A stretch of DNA of 64,000 nucleotides from Closterium sp. Naga37s-1 (lineage: Eukaryota; Streptophyta; Zygnematophyceae; Desmidiales; Closteriaceae). The stretch is taken from contig CANJKZ010000522.1 of the NCBI GenBank assembly GCA_947471745.1, positions 124,001 through 188,000 on the forward strand. Reading direction: 5' to 3'. A model generated the notes under the pieces. It saw nothing but the letters and a program-made list of their open reading frames with translations, did not search any database and was not told where the DNA came from. A program made the translations under genes and the position numbers. Positions 13,160-23,894 of the stretch are shown here, one piece after another (the first letter of the stretch is position 1; every line of letters begins with the position of its first letter).

Positions 13160-13345
13160 CCGCCGGGGCCGGGCGCGGGCTAGGGACGGGGCCGGGCGCG
13201 GGCTATGTACGGGGCCGGGCGCTGGCTAGGTACGGGGCCGGGTGCTGGCTAGGTACTGGGCCGGGCGTGGGCTAGGTACGGGGCCGGGCCCGGGCTAGGA
13301 AAGGGGCCGGGCGCGGGCTAGGAACGAGGCCGGGCGCGGGCTAGG
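13160..13345 (-). repeat. Copia 2 leader tandem repeat
   Basis: It consists of about eight units of the same 22-bp GC-rich repeat as in copia 1 (GGGGCCGGGCGCGGGCTA type), between gag and the 5' LTR. Confidence 0.8.
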
Positions 13346-13439
13346 GGTCGACGGGCCGCGTAGGCTAGGAGCGACGGGCCTAGGGGCGGTTACTAGCAGC
13401 GTAGCAGGTGGTGGGCCCAAGGAACCTGCTCTGATTCCA

Positions 13440-13571
13440 TGTCAAAGTAACGAACGAGAATGAATGAACTAGCAATCAGTTGGGTACAAGTACTAACCCT
13501 AATTGGGTTGTACCCCTTATGGGCTACCCCACTACAGCCTACACAAATGTATAAGCTATAATGTTTTGACA
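13440..13571 (-). repeat. Copia 2 5' LTR
   Basis: The sequence is TGTCAAAG...TTTTGACA on the plus strand, 132 bp, directly followed on the right by the CTTTT target duplication. Confidence 0.92.
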
Positions 13572-13576
13572 CTTTT

Positions 13577-14416
13577 TCTCTAACAGGTAATCTAACTGCT
13601 TCCTTAGTTCGTCGAGCTCGGGCTGTGTCAGTCTGAACTGTCGCTGTACGGTTGGCTGTGTCCCAGGTTCTAACTGTATTCGATGACCGTGTGCCGCTGA
13701 GGTGGCAGTCCCTCCGGTAATTCGTCGGGAAAAATCCCTGGGTACCGCTTTAACAATTCCTGTAGTTCGGGTGGTACTGTCGTTAGCAGTTTCTGAATAT
13801 CGCTTGGCTGCTCTGCTTCTTCGACTACTGCGATATCCACCGCGTACATGTCAGCTCCAGCGGCGACAGCCCGTTTCATTGTGATGGCGTTGACGTGGAC
13901 CGTTGAAGGCTCAGGCGACTGCCAGCGAGGTAGTTCAACCCATTTACCCCTACTTCGCACAGTGCAGCTACCCGTCGTCCAGTCGATTCGCGGGTTGTAT
14001 CGTTGCAGCCAATCACGTCCTAGTAAAATCTCGTGCCCATCCAATGTCGTCGCGAGCATTTCCTATGTAAACCTGAAGTTCCCCCCCGCAACGGACTTTT
14101 AATCTCTCCACTTTATCCCGTATGGCCAGCGGCGTTCCGTCAACTAAGCGTGCATCTATCTCCGGTAAACACCGGCTAAGTGCCAGTTGCAATTTTCTTG
14201 CAGTCGCGGTATTAACCAGGCTGTGACTTGCGCCTCCGTATATAAAAACCTTCACTGCTGCTCCTTGTATTTTCCCGTGGATCAGTACTGGGCAATCCGT
14301 CGTTGTACCCTCCTTATTCATCCGAGCCCGATCGATAGCGTGAATCGGTACTGTGACTCGGTGAGTGTCGGTGAGGTTGGGCGAGCAGGCAGTCTCGTCA
14401 GTAGCTGGCCCAAATT
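13577..14416 (-). pseudogene. Gypsy A protease and pre-RT linker
   Basis: This is a retropepsin-like region: VKVFIYGGASHSLVN sits where the D-T/S-G-A active site belongs, so the catalytic Asp is Tyr here. Gypsy B has VDGGA at this place. A frame change lies near 14040-14059; downstream the frame reads LDGHEILLGRDWLQRYNPRIDW, the typical LGxDWL block after the protease, and runs to a stop at 13670. Beyond that, the RQFRLTQPELDELRKQLDYLLEK stretch before RT is interrupted by copia 2 at 13576. Confidence 0.7.
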
Positions 14417-14970
14417 CTACTGACTGTTGGCATTTCCCTGCCTCTGAGACTCCCGCCCCTGCTCTGTTCCCCGGTGCCTCAGCTCCTCTGGGCATTCGCA
14501 CTTGCGATGGCCCGGCAGATTGCAAGCAAAGCAGCGCCCCTTAAACGGTGCGGCGGCTGCATTCGTCGCAACGGCGTGTACGGTGGCGTGCTCGATTGGT
14601 CCCCGAGGACGATGTCCGTAGTAGGACCCCGGTCTCGGCCGTTGCAAAATGTCGATTTTCTCGGCGAGCGCGACGATCTCGTTAAAATTCGAGAGCCCGC
14701 GTAGCATGATTTCGTGAGAGATGTCCGGCTTCAGCCCTTCGACGTAACGGTCCACCAGCTCCGCTTTATGCATGTAGCCAACTTGCTCGCATAATGCGAG
14801 AAAACCACTCGTATAGTCTTGAACTGATCCGAGCTGCCGCCAAGTACGCAGTCTCTGACGCGCCAAAATCGAAGCCACAATCGGCTCAAAACGCGCCCGA
14901 AGCCCTGCGCACCACGCATCCCACGTGCTGTACTGGGCTGTCTCGCAAAATGAACTTCAGGTGACGGTTG
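14417..14970 (-). pseudogene. Gypsy A gag, capsid C-terminal half and zinc knuckle
   Basis: This piece continues gag after the copia 3 insertion. It carries the retrotransposon gag block (RLRTWRQLGSVQDYTSGFLALCEQ then RYVEGLKPDISHEIMLRG) and a CCHC zinc knuckle of usual spacing (CFACNLPGHRKCEC). The piece 14878-14417 is open and ends with a normal stop just before the protease region. It matches gypsy B 45800-45377 closely. The reading frame near the copia 3 junction is degraded. Confidence 0.75.
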
Positions 14971-15109
14971 TGTCAAACATATGTGTATATATGTTATAGT
15001 TTGGTTAGGCTTAGTGGGGTACTCACTGTGGGGTACAACCCCTTAGGTTTCTCCTTTGTACCTTTCCCCTCGATAGTCGACACCCAACTTTTCCCGTAAG
15101 ATTCTAACA
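14971..15109 (+). repeat. Copia 3 5' LTR (139 bp)
   Basis: The sequence runs TGTCAAAC...TTCTAACA, with TG...CA ends. It contains the GGGGTACAACCCCTTA block shared in part with the other copia LTRs here. Confidence 0.92.
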
Positions 15110-15120
15110 TGGTATAGAGC
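15110..15120 (+). other. Copia 3 primer binding site
   Basis: TGGTATAGAGC directly abuts the 5' LTR. It matches the usual plant copia site TGGTATCAGAGC (complement of the initiator tRNA-Met 3' end) except for one missing C. Confidence 0.7.
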
Positions 15121-16525
15121 ATAGGTCCTTAAGACCTAGGATTAGGGCCCACCACGATTGCCTGTCTTACCTAGTGCCTACGCGCACCTCGGCTGCCCGC
15201 GCGCGCCTCGGGCGGTCCTTTTTTTTCCCACGTGCGCCGTCTCAGCAGCCCGCGTAGCCCGTTTCGGCCCCGCCTGTGCGCCCCTTAAGCCGCCCGTGCG
15301 AAACCTGATTAGGCCACGGCAGCGCGGCCCGTCGCCCAGCGTAGCCCGTAGCTTAGCAACCAGCCCGCAGCCGCGCACGTGCGGCCCGTCGCCCAGCGCA
15401 GCCCGCAGCCGCACGTAGAATGCAGCTGCGCACGCTGCCTGTAGCCACGCACAACCCGCAGCTGCAAGCAGCCCGCAGCTCGCGCAGTCTGTCGCCGCAC
15501 GTAGCCTGCGGCCGTGCGCGTTGCCTGTAGCCACGCGCAGCCTGCAGCCTCGTGCAGCAAGCCGCCACACGCAGCCCTCAGGCCGCTCCTGCCTGCTGCC
15601 TGCCGCCTGCCTGCTGCCTGCTGCCTGCCGCTCCTGCCTGCCGCCTGCCTGCTGCTTGCTGCCTGCTGCCTGCCTGCTGCTTGCTGCCTGCTGCCGCCTG
15701 CCTGCTTGCTGCCTGCTGCCGCCTACCTGCAGCCTGCCTGCTGCCTGCCTGCTGCCTGCCTGCTGCTTGCTGCCTACAGCCTGCCTGCCTGCCTGCTTGC
15801 CGCCTGCCTGCCGCCTGCCGCCTGCCTGCAGCCTGCCTGCTGCCTGCCTGCTGCCGCCTGCCTGCTTACTGCCTGCAGCCTACCTGCCTGCCTGCTTGCT
15901 GCCTACTGCCGCCTGCCTGCAACATGCCTGCTGCCTGCCTGCTGCCTGCCTGCTACTTGCTGCCTGCTGCCGCCTGCCTGCTTACTGCCTGCTGCCGCCT
16001 GCCTGCCGCCTGCCTGCCTGCTTGCTTGCTGCCTGCTGCCGCCTGCCTACAGCTTGCCTGCTGCCTGCCTGCTGCTTGCTGCCCCTGCCTCCTGCCTCTG
16101 CCTCCTGCCTCCTACTTGGTGCCTGCTGCCTCTGCCTGCTTACTGCCTGCAGCCTGCCTGCCTGCCTGCAGCCTGCCTGCTGCCGCCTGCGTGCAGCCTG
16201 CCTGCCTGCTGCCGCCTGCCTGCTTGCTGCCTGCAGCCTACCTGCCTGCCTGCTTATTGCCTACTGCCGCCTGCCTGCAACCTGCCTGCTGCCTACCTGC
16301 TGCCTGCCTGCTACTTGCTGCCTGCTGCCGCCTGCCTGCTTGCTGCCTGCTGCCGCCTGCCTGCCGCCTGCCTGCCTACCTGCTTGTTGCCTGCTGCCGC
16401 CTGCCTGCAGCTTGCCTGCTGCCTGCCTGCTGCTTGCTGCCCCTGCCTCCTGCCTCTGCCTCCTGCCTCCTACTTGGTGCCTGCTGCCTCTGCCTGCTGC
16501 CTGCTGCCTCCTGCCTTAAGCCAAT
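15110..16525 (+). repeat. Copia 3 repetitive leader
   Basis: About 1.4 kb separates LTR and gag. The first 480 bp are GC-rich with scattered repeats of AGCCCGCAGC type. From about 15594 to 16516 it is an array built on CTGCCTGCTGC and CTGCCGCCTGC, with a larger duplicated block (about 15930-16130 resembles about 16300-16510). All three plus-strand frames are open through the array (Cys/Leu/Pro/Ala ORFs of about 330 aa), but this only reflects the repeat composition. Confidence 0.85.
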
Positions 16526-19500
16526 ATGGCGACGCCTAACGTTCTAGCGTTCGAGCCTGACGGTCGTCCCATCGAGTTCACTGTGTGGTTAGACGATCTC
16601 CAGCTGTTCCTTCTGACTGATGCCAAAGATGGCGTTTCCCTGTTTGATTACGTCTCTGGCACTGCCGTTGCTCCTGCTGCTAATGCTCCTGCTCTAGAAC
16701 GCTCCCAGTGGCAGACTCGTGATGCTGCTGCACGCCTAGCTATTAGGAACCACCTGCCGATTACTGAGCGAGCGCATTTCAGCCAGCACAGAACTGCTAA
16801 GACACTGTACGACGCTGTAGTTGCGCGCTACTCCTCCCCGGCCACTGCAGCCATAGGTCGACTCATGCTACTGTACCTGTTCCCCGATCTTTCCTCGTTC
16901 ACCACTGCTGAGGACCTAGTTTCTCACCTGCGCGCTACTGACTCTCGCTTTCGTGCCGCCCTTTCAGCCGAGTTCTGCGCCGCAAACCCCCCCCCCCCCC
17001 CCCCCCCCCCGATGTACTTCACTCTCTATTTCCTCGTTACCCGCCTCCCTGACACTCTTAGCTCTGTCAGGGACCACTTCCTAGCGCTAGACCCCACCAC
17101 TCTCACTGTAGACGACTTCAAGAAGCACCTCCTCGCAGCAGAGAAGAACATCCTCGCTGTAGGTGCTGCTCGTGGCACTCCTCGCTCTCCCCTCTTTGAG
17201 GGGTGCTCCCCCTCCCCTCTCACCCCCTCCTACGCCTCCGCAGATGCTGCTCACGACTACCTTGGTGCTGAGGGGGTCGGAGCTGCTTCCGCTCCCAGTG
17301 GGAAGCGTCGCAGCGGCAGGGGCGGCAGGGGTGGCAGGGGCGGTGGGGGTGGAGGTGGTGGAGGTGGTGGAGGTGGTGGAGGTGGAGGCGGTGGTGGGGG
17401 TGGTCGTGGGGGTGGAGGCGGTGGAGGTGGTGGTGGGGGCGGCGGAGGCACTGGGAGCGGTGGAGGCGGCAGCAGCGGAGGTGGGGGAGGAGGGAGCGGT
17501 GGTGGCAGTGGTGGTCAGGGCCAGCAGCAGCCGCAGCAACAGCAGCAGCCGCAGCAGCAGCAGCAGCATCAGCGTCAGCGCCAGACCCCCACTTCCCAGC
17601 AGCTTCTTGACTGGTATGCCGGGCGTGGGGCTTTTGGGGGTCCTGGTCGCTGCCCCTATATCATCCGCACAGGTCCCCGCGCTGGTCGCCAGTGCACAGG
17701 TTTTCACACTGAGCAGCGCTGCTTCGCTCGGCTTAGCGACGCCTGGCGCGCCAAGTTTCCTGATGCTACTGAGTTCCCCAACTGGGCAGACTTACTTAGG
17801 CGTGATGTACCTATCTTTGATCTTGACTATGAGGCAATTCTTGCTGCTTTGTATGCCTTGTCTGTTAGTGCTGAGGGTGACTGCTACTTGTGTGTGCCGC
17901 CGGATCCTGGTATAACCCCTGGTATAGCCCCTACAGCACTAGGTGCTTGTGAGTCTGCTCCCCTTGGTACTGCGCCTGCACAGGCTTTGCACACCTTTAC
18001 ACTTGACTCTGGTGCTTCCCGCTGTTTCTTTCGCGACAGTACCACAGTCACTCCCCTCCCTGCACCTGTTCCTGTCTCACTGGCTGACCCCTCTGGGGGC
18101 CCAGTGCTTGCACGGTCTTCCACTGTGCTTCCGTGTCCGGCGGTCCCGTCTGGTGAGCTGTCTGGTCTCCACCTCCCCTCGTTCTCTACGAACTTGGTGA
18201 GTAACGCTGTCCTCCAGGATGCGGGGGTTGACACCTTCACCCCTGGCCGGCAGCGTGTGGCGATTTGCACGTGCTCCCAGACTGGTCGCCACCTGGCCAC
18301 GTTTGCTCGTGCGCCGGGGTCCAGTCTGTACACCCTCACCACTGCGTCACGCTCCGCCCCTTTGTCTCCCCAGTTGCACGCGTCTGCTCAGGTAGCTACA
18401 CAGTGTGAGTGTCGCCGGCTATCGCACGACACTCTCCTGTGGCACCACCGCCTTGGTCACCCCTCCCTGCCTCGCCTACGTAGCATGCACTCCCGCCTCC
18501 TGGTTTCTGGGCTTCCCAGGTCTCTGCCTCCCCTCCCTCCCTCGCCTGCGCCGCCCTGCATTCCCTGCGTCGAGGGGCGGCAGCGCGCCGCTCCTCACTC
18601 CTCCTCGTTCCCTCCCACAGAGGCTCCACTGCAGACTCTCCACCTGGACGTGTGGGGCCCAGCCCGCGTCCGTGGACAGGGCCACGAGCGGTACTTCCTG
18701 CTAGTTGTCGACGACTACACGCGCTACACCACGGTCTTCCCCTTGCAGCGCAAGGGGGATGTCCCTGCTGTTTTGATCCCCTGGATCCGCGCTACTCGTC
18801 TCCAGCTTCGCGAGCGGTTCCAATCGGACTTTCCTGTCCTGCGTCTGCACTCGGACAGAGGTGGTGAGTTCTCCTCAGACCTCTTGGCAACCTTCTGTGC
18901 GGAGCACGGCATCCGCCAGACTTTCACGCTTCCGGCCTCTTCGCAGCAGAATGGGGTTGCTGAGCGCCGCATTGGCTTAGTCATGGAGGTCGCTCGTACC
19001 TCCATGATCCATGCGGCTGCCCCCCATTTTCTGTGGCCTTTTGCGGTCCGATACGCCACGCATCAGCTCAACCTTTGGCCCCGTGTCTCCTTGCCGGAGA
19101 CCTCGCCCACACTGCTGTGGACGGGGAAGGTTGGCGACACGTCGCGTTTCCGGGTCTGGGGTGCTCGTGCCTTTGTCCGCGATACCACCGCGGACAAGCT
19201 CTCCCCTCGCGCCATTCCTTGCGTCTTCCTTGGCTTTGTCCCTGACGCGCCTGGCTGGCAGTTCTACGACCCCGCCTCGCGCCGTGTCTTTGCGTCTCAG
19301 GACGTCACCTTTGACGAGTCCGTCCCCTATTACCGCCTCTTCCCCTACCGCACTGCTCCTCGCCCCCCCCCGCCGCTCTTTCTCGCCCCAGGTCCTCCCC
19401 AGGTAGACCCCCTCCCTGCGCCAGGTCCTGCTCCTTCAGGTGTCTCTCAGGTAGACCCCCTTGCGCCTGCGCCTGTTGAGGTCACTGGTGACTCCGGTCC

Positions 19501-22360
19501 TGCTGCGAGTGGTGCTGTCCCTGGGGGTGCGGAGCTTGGGGGTGCTGAGTCTGGGGTTGCTGAGCGTGTGGAGCCTGGAGGTGCTGAGCCTGCGCGTGAG
19601 GAGCCTGGAGGTGCTGCGTCTCGTGGTACTACGTCTGGAGGTGTTGCGCCTGTGTGTGCGGAGCCTGGGGGTGCTGAGTCTGGGGGTGAGTCGCCTGAGG
19701 GTTCTGAGACTGCTGTTCCGCGGTCTCCTTGGAGTAGCCGTCTTCGTCCGCGTGTGCCCCTCACCTCCCAGCAGCTGCACGACTAGTACAGTCGCCGTCA
19801 GCGTCCCACTTCTGCACCTCAGGGCTCTCCTGCTGGAGGTTCTTCTGCTGGTGTCGCTGGTCCCGGAGGTGCTCGTACTGGGAGTGCTGGAGCTGCTGGG
19901 GCTGGTGGTGGTGCTACTGGAGGTCCTGGAGCTACTGGCGGTACTGGAGCTGCTGAGGGTACTGGAGCTACTGGAGGTGCTGGAGGTGCTGGAGCTGCTG
20001 GAGGTGCTGGAGCTGCTGGAGGTGCTGGAGCTGCTGGAGGTGCTGGAGCTGCTGGGGGTGCTGGAGCTGCTGGAGGTACTGGCGCTGCTGGAGGGGCTGG
20101 TGCTACTCGTGCTGGTGGCACTGCTCAGCCGCGCCTGTTCTTTGCTCCGCCGTCTCCGTCGTCTCAGCCACCACCTGACTCTGCACTTCGCCAGGTTCTC
20201 AGTCTTCCCTCGTCTACTGGTCTTCCGTTACAGCCTGGCTCACCGCTGCCTGCTCCTTCTCCGTACACAGAGCAGCCTGGTGGTCTTGCAGAGCGTCGTG
20301 AGCCTGCGTCGCGTCCTGTCTCCCCTGTCTGTATCGGTCGTCGTGTTCCTCGTCAGAGCCAGCCGGCTGTCTCCGACCCTCCCCTTGTCGTTCGTCGTCC
20401 TTCCTCTCCTTCTCCGCGTGTTCCTCTGCCGCCTCCCCCTGCGTCCTCTCTGCCTGTCGTTGCTGACCCTGCGTCTGACCGGTTTCATGCTGAGCACTCT
20501 ACTGTCACGCGTCTGCTTGCCACTGTTGTCACTGACCCGTCGTTTGAGTCTGCTGCTGCGTCTGCCTTAGTCACTGAGCTTGTTGCCTTTGCTGCTCACT
20601 GTCGTCTAGACTACGCCGCCAGTCTTGTTGCTGAGTCTGTCTGTCCTCCGTCCGTCGGGGGTGAGTGTGCTCTTGGCACGAACGTCCTTGAGGACAGGCA
20701 GGAGGACCTTGAGTGTCTTGCAGCCGCTGTGCCTCATCTCGTATCCATGCTGCTTGCCCCTGAGGGAGACCCGGATGCACCAGACATCCCTACCCCGCGC
20801 TCTTACGCAGAGGCGATCGCTGGTGAGTACTCCTCTCAGTGGCAGACAGCCATGGACGCAGAGATGGCATCCTGGAAGTCCACAGGCACCTACGTCGACG
20901 AGGTTCCCCCTCCTGGGGCGAACATTGTCAGTGGCATGTGGATTTTCAGGGTGAAGCGGCCGCCAGGTTCTCCGCCTGTCTTCAAGGCTCGGTACGTGGC
21001 TCGAGGCTTCAGTCAGCGAGAGGGAGTTGACTTCTTCCAGACCTTCTCCCCCACCCCGAAGATGACCACTCTTCGGGTGCTGCTGCACGTTGCCGCTCAG
21101 CGTGACTACGAGCTTCACTCTCTTGACTTCAGCACAGCCTTCTTACAGGGCAGCCTGCACGAGGAGATTTGGCTGCGCCGCCCTCCTGGCTTCACTAGGT
21201 CGTTCCCTCCTGGTACCCAGTGGAGCCTCCGGCGGCCGGTCTACGGTCTCCGCCAGGCGCCACGTGAGTGGCACGACACACTGAGGACGACACTTGCGGC
21301 TCTTGGGTTTGCTCCGTCGACTGCTGACCCGTCGCTGTTTTTGCGCACCGACACTTCTCTGCCGCCGTTCTACGTTCTCGTGTACGTCGACGACTTGGTC
21401 TTTGCCACTGCTGACACTGAGGCTCTCGCCCTGGTGAAGTCGGAGCTGCAGAAGAGACACACGTGCACAGACCTGGATGAACTGCGCAGCTACCTTGGCT
21501 TGCAGATCACCCGGGACAGAGCACGCCGCACCATCACACTGACTCAGTCACACATGGTGCAGCAGGTCCTTTAGCGCTTCGGTTTCACCTGGTCCTCAGC
21601 ACAGGCCACTCCTCTAGCTACAGGTCACTCGCCCTCAGCTCCACCTTCGGACGAGTCCGTAGAGCCGAGTGGTCCTTACCCAGAGTTAGTGGGCTGCCTC
21701 ATGTACCTGATGACTTGCACACGACCTGACCTTGCGTACCCTCTTGGCCTTCTGGCTCGCTACGTGGCTCCTGGTCGGCACCGAAAGGTGCACATGGATG
21801 CTGCCAAGAGGGTACTACGCTACTTGTGCAGTACATCGGGCATGGGGCTCGTGCTTGGAGGACGGGGTGACGTTGTCCTCACTGGTCACTCGGACGCCTC
21901 TTGGGTTGACGACCAGGCTACGCAGCGGTCGTCACAGGGTTACACCTTCAGCCTTGGTTCTGGTTCAGTTTCGTGGCGTTCTACACGTTCGTCTTCAGTT
22001 CTCGGCTCCAGCTGTGAGGCAGAGATCTACGCCACAGCCATGGCTGCACAGGAGCTACGCTGGCTCACCTACCTGCTGACCAACTTGGGAGAGAGGCCTC
22101 GTTCTCCTCCAGTTCTGTACGTCGACAACAAGGTCACCATTGCCTTGTGTCAGGAGCACAGACTGGAGCACAGAACAAAGCACATCGCTCTCCGTTACTT
22201 TCTTGCTCGAGAGCTGCAGCAGCGTGGCCAGCTTCGTCTTACCTACGTGGCCACTCGGGCCAACACTGCTGATATATTGACCAAGGCGCTTCCGCCTAGT
22301 GATCATCAGCGTTTCTGCACTTTGTTAGGCCTTGTGCCCACTCTTCCTCACTTGCTGTAG
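16526..22360 (+). pseudogene. Copia 3 gag-pol polyprotein, one frame with two TAG codons
   Basis: One frame of about 1944 codons runs from ATG 16526 to TAG at 22358-22360, broken only by TAG at 19784-19786 (LHD*YSRR, probably an old Trp) and TAG at 21572-21574 (MVQQVL*RFGF, probably an old Gln). Domains in order: gag (residues 1-260), poly-Gly tract (about 265-340), Gln-rich stretch, Cys-His knuckle near 375, protease LDSGAS near 493, integrase HHCC (WHHRLGHPS...CIPC), and a catalytic triad in LDVWGP (about 706), HSDRGGEF (about 774) and NGVAERR (about 811). Then come a Gly/Ala linker, RT with YVDD (about 1619) and RNase H (HSDASW, CEAEIYA, DNKVTI). All catalytic residues I can locate are intact. 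This is the likeliest recent source copy in the window. Confidence 0.92.
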
Positions 22361-22587
22361 GCTTTGTTTGTACCATGACTTATATGTATTCCTGCATGCT
22401 TGTTCTTGTAGGTAGATATCACTGTACTGTTGTTGTTACATATATATTTCTGCATGTGAACTGGCCTTGTGGCCTTCTTGCTTGTGCTCAGACTGCGTGG
22501 TGACGTTGTGATCCACCCTGAGCTTGCTTTGCACTTCCTGACTGGTCTTGTGACCCTCTGTTCTCCCCCACTTTGCCTATGGGGGTG

Positions 22588-22726
22588 TGTCAAACATATA
22601 TGTATATATGTTATAGTTTGGTTAGGCTTAGTGGGGTACTCACTGTGGGGTACAACCCCTTAGGTTTCTCCTTTGTACCTTTCCCCTCGATAGTCGACAC
22701 CCAACTTTTCCCGTAAGATTCTAACA
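22588..22726 (+). repeat. Copia 3 3' LTR (139 bp)
   Basis: It is identical to the 5' LTR except for one base. Confidence 0.92.
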
Positions 22727-22731
22727 GGCTG

Positions 22732-23344
22732 GGCCCGTGGGCCCTTCCTCTTGCGACGGTGGCTCGTAGGCGCGTGGCAACATCACGATGATTCGCCACC
22801 AGTCCATGGCGGGGCCCCTCAGCAGCGAAACAGCGTAGCGAATCTTCGCTGGGTCCGACTCGACATAATTTGCGTCGAAGAAGACGTTCATCGTGAAGAC
22901 CCACGACTGAACCGTCGGACCTCCACGTTGGTTCGGGTCGAAACAGGGCGGGGGCTACGGCTTGAGTGGCATTGGTGCCATGATGGCTTGCTCGCCCCTT
23001 GTCGCTGCAAATTCCACGTGCCGACGAGCTTCGCGAGGCTCCCGCGGGCTTGGTGCGGCCCTATTTCTCTCCATGCCAGGCATTGAGGGAGTGGCGCCAT
23101 CACTGGCTACGCCTGAGCGTTGTCCCACGCTGTCGTTCTGTGTCGGTGTGCCTGATGAGATGACGATCGGCTCCTCCGATTGTGCGGGTGCATTTGTTGG
23201 TGCTGGTGCATTCAATGTCGATTGCTGGCGAGTGGAGTTGCGTTCCGCCGTGAGCTTAGCGATTTCGAGGACCGAATCCTCGAGTTGGCGCACGAGACGG
23301 TCGAGCTGTGCTTGCGTCAGTGTCGCGAGAGTAATTTCAGCCAT
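22732..23344 (-). pseudogene. Gypsy A gag, N-terminal piece
   Basis: The open frame starts at the ATG at 23344 (MAEITLATLTQAQLDRL...) and resembles the start of gypsy B gag at 46550 (MAEHIDVTSLTQERLNELL). It stops at 22955 in a TAG where gypsy B reads PLKPQHPP, so a Gln codon became a stop. After the stop the frame continues through capsid-like residues (CFDPNQ..., a LLRGPAMDWW block) up to the copia 3 insertion at 22726. This part of gag should form the N-terminal region and start of the capsid. Confidence 0.7.
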
Positions 23345-23542
23345 GGCGGGGGTGTCGGGCAAGCTCAGCGAGAGCCTCTGTCGTGACCGTGCGTGCTTAC
23401 GAGAGAGGACTGCGAGCGGCGGTGCTTGGTCGCTGAGAGACGTCTACCCCCTCCCCCCCCCACCCCCCCCAAAATTCGAGGTAGTGGGGAAACGAAGGTG
23501 TGGGTGCGGTCCGAGAGAAGATCGTAGGCTATGATAACCAAG

Positions 23543-23894
23543 TGTTACAAGTGCAATTGAGGGAGCGAGCGAGGATTGCACTATCGAGGCAAGAATACAA
23601 CGAGCGAAGGATTGAGCGAATAATATATAGCGAAGCTACAGTGGTAACGGTAACGTGTGGAAAATGGGGTGCGCAACGGTCCTGGCGCCGAGGTTGGGGA
23701 TTGTCGAGGCGGAGGTTCGGAGCGCGGGTTACCAACCGAACCGTGAGGTTGGGTCGCGTCGTGAACAGTGGCGGAAATAGTGTCGAGGCGAATGTCGCGA
23801 GTGGTAACGGATGATTGTGGGGTGCTGTTGGCGGGAAACAGCGGTGTACGCGCTGAGCAGGGACGCGAAGTAAGAAAAATGAATTTTCCTTACA
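23543..23894 (-). repeat. Gypsy A 5' LTR (352 bp)
   Basis: It begins TGTTACAAG and ends CCTTACA on the plus strand (TG...CA ends). Blocks match the two LTRs of gypsy B, such as the gcgaggattgcacta block near its start and the attccttaca-type end. The partner LTR is beyond the left edge. The sequence next to it inside the element, minus-strand CTTGGTTATCATAGCC, occupies the primer-binding-site position. Confidence 0.8.

Larger units (their letters stand above)
7218..13571 (-). mobile_element. Copia element 2, complete with LTRs, nested in gypsy A
   Basis: The LTRs are 7218-7349 (3') and 13440-13571 (5'), each 132 bp with 3 differences between them. Flanking 5-bp duplications are perfect: CTTTT at 7213-7217 and 13572-13576. 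After the 5' LTR on the minus strand comes TGGAATCAGAGCAGG, resembling the initiator-tRNA-Met primer site. Before the 3' LTR is a purine tract (minus strand TTTGCCTATGGGGGTG). The gag-pol is broken, so it is not autonomous now. Confidence 0.93.
14971..22726 (+). mobile_element. Copia element 3, complete with LTRs, nested in gypsy A gag in opposite orientation
   Basis: The LTRs are 14971-15109 and 22588-22726, 139 bp each with a single difference (G/A near position 14 of the LTR), which suggests recent insertion. Flanks are GGTTG (14966-14970) and GGCTG (22727-22731), a 5-bp duplication with one change. A primer site TGGTATAGAGC starts right after the 5' LTR at 15110. A purine tract (TATGGGGGTG) precedes the 3' LTR. 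Confidence 0.93.
1..23894 (-). mobile_element. Ty3/gypsy chromovirus A, 5' end inside window, hosting three nested copia elements
   Basis: The 5' LTR is at 23543-23894. Reading leftwards on the minus strand the pieces are: gag start (23344-22732), copia 3, rest of gag with a zinc knuckle (14970-14417), protease and linker (14416-13577), copia 2, reverse transcriptase to integrase zinc domain (7212-5916), then copia 1, which runs off the left edge. The pieces join in order when the copia elements are removed: for example the sequence on both sides of copia 2 encodes one continuous stretch (DYLLEK to KFIRPSSSP) leading into RT. The integrase core, chromodomain and 3' LTR are outside the window; the chromovirus assignment rests on close similarity to gypsy B, which has a chromodomain. 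All gene pieces carry stops, frameshifts or deletions, so this copy is dead. Confidence 0.85.

Noticed and set aside
15514..16547. Three overlapping ORFs of about 330-340 aa rich in Cys, Leu, Pro and Ala
   Set aside because: All three frames are open across a CTGCC-type array in the leader of copia 3. Nothing distinguishes one frame as coding.
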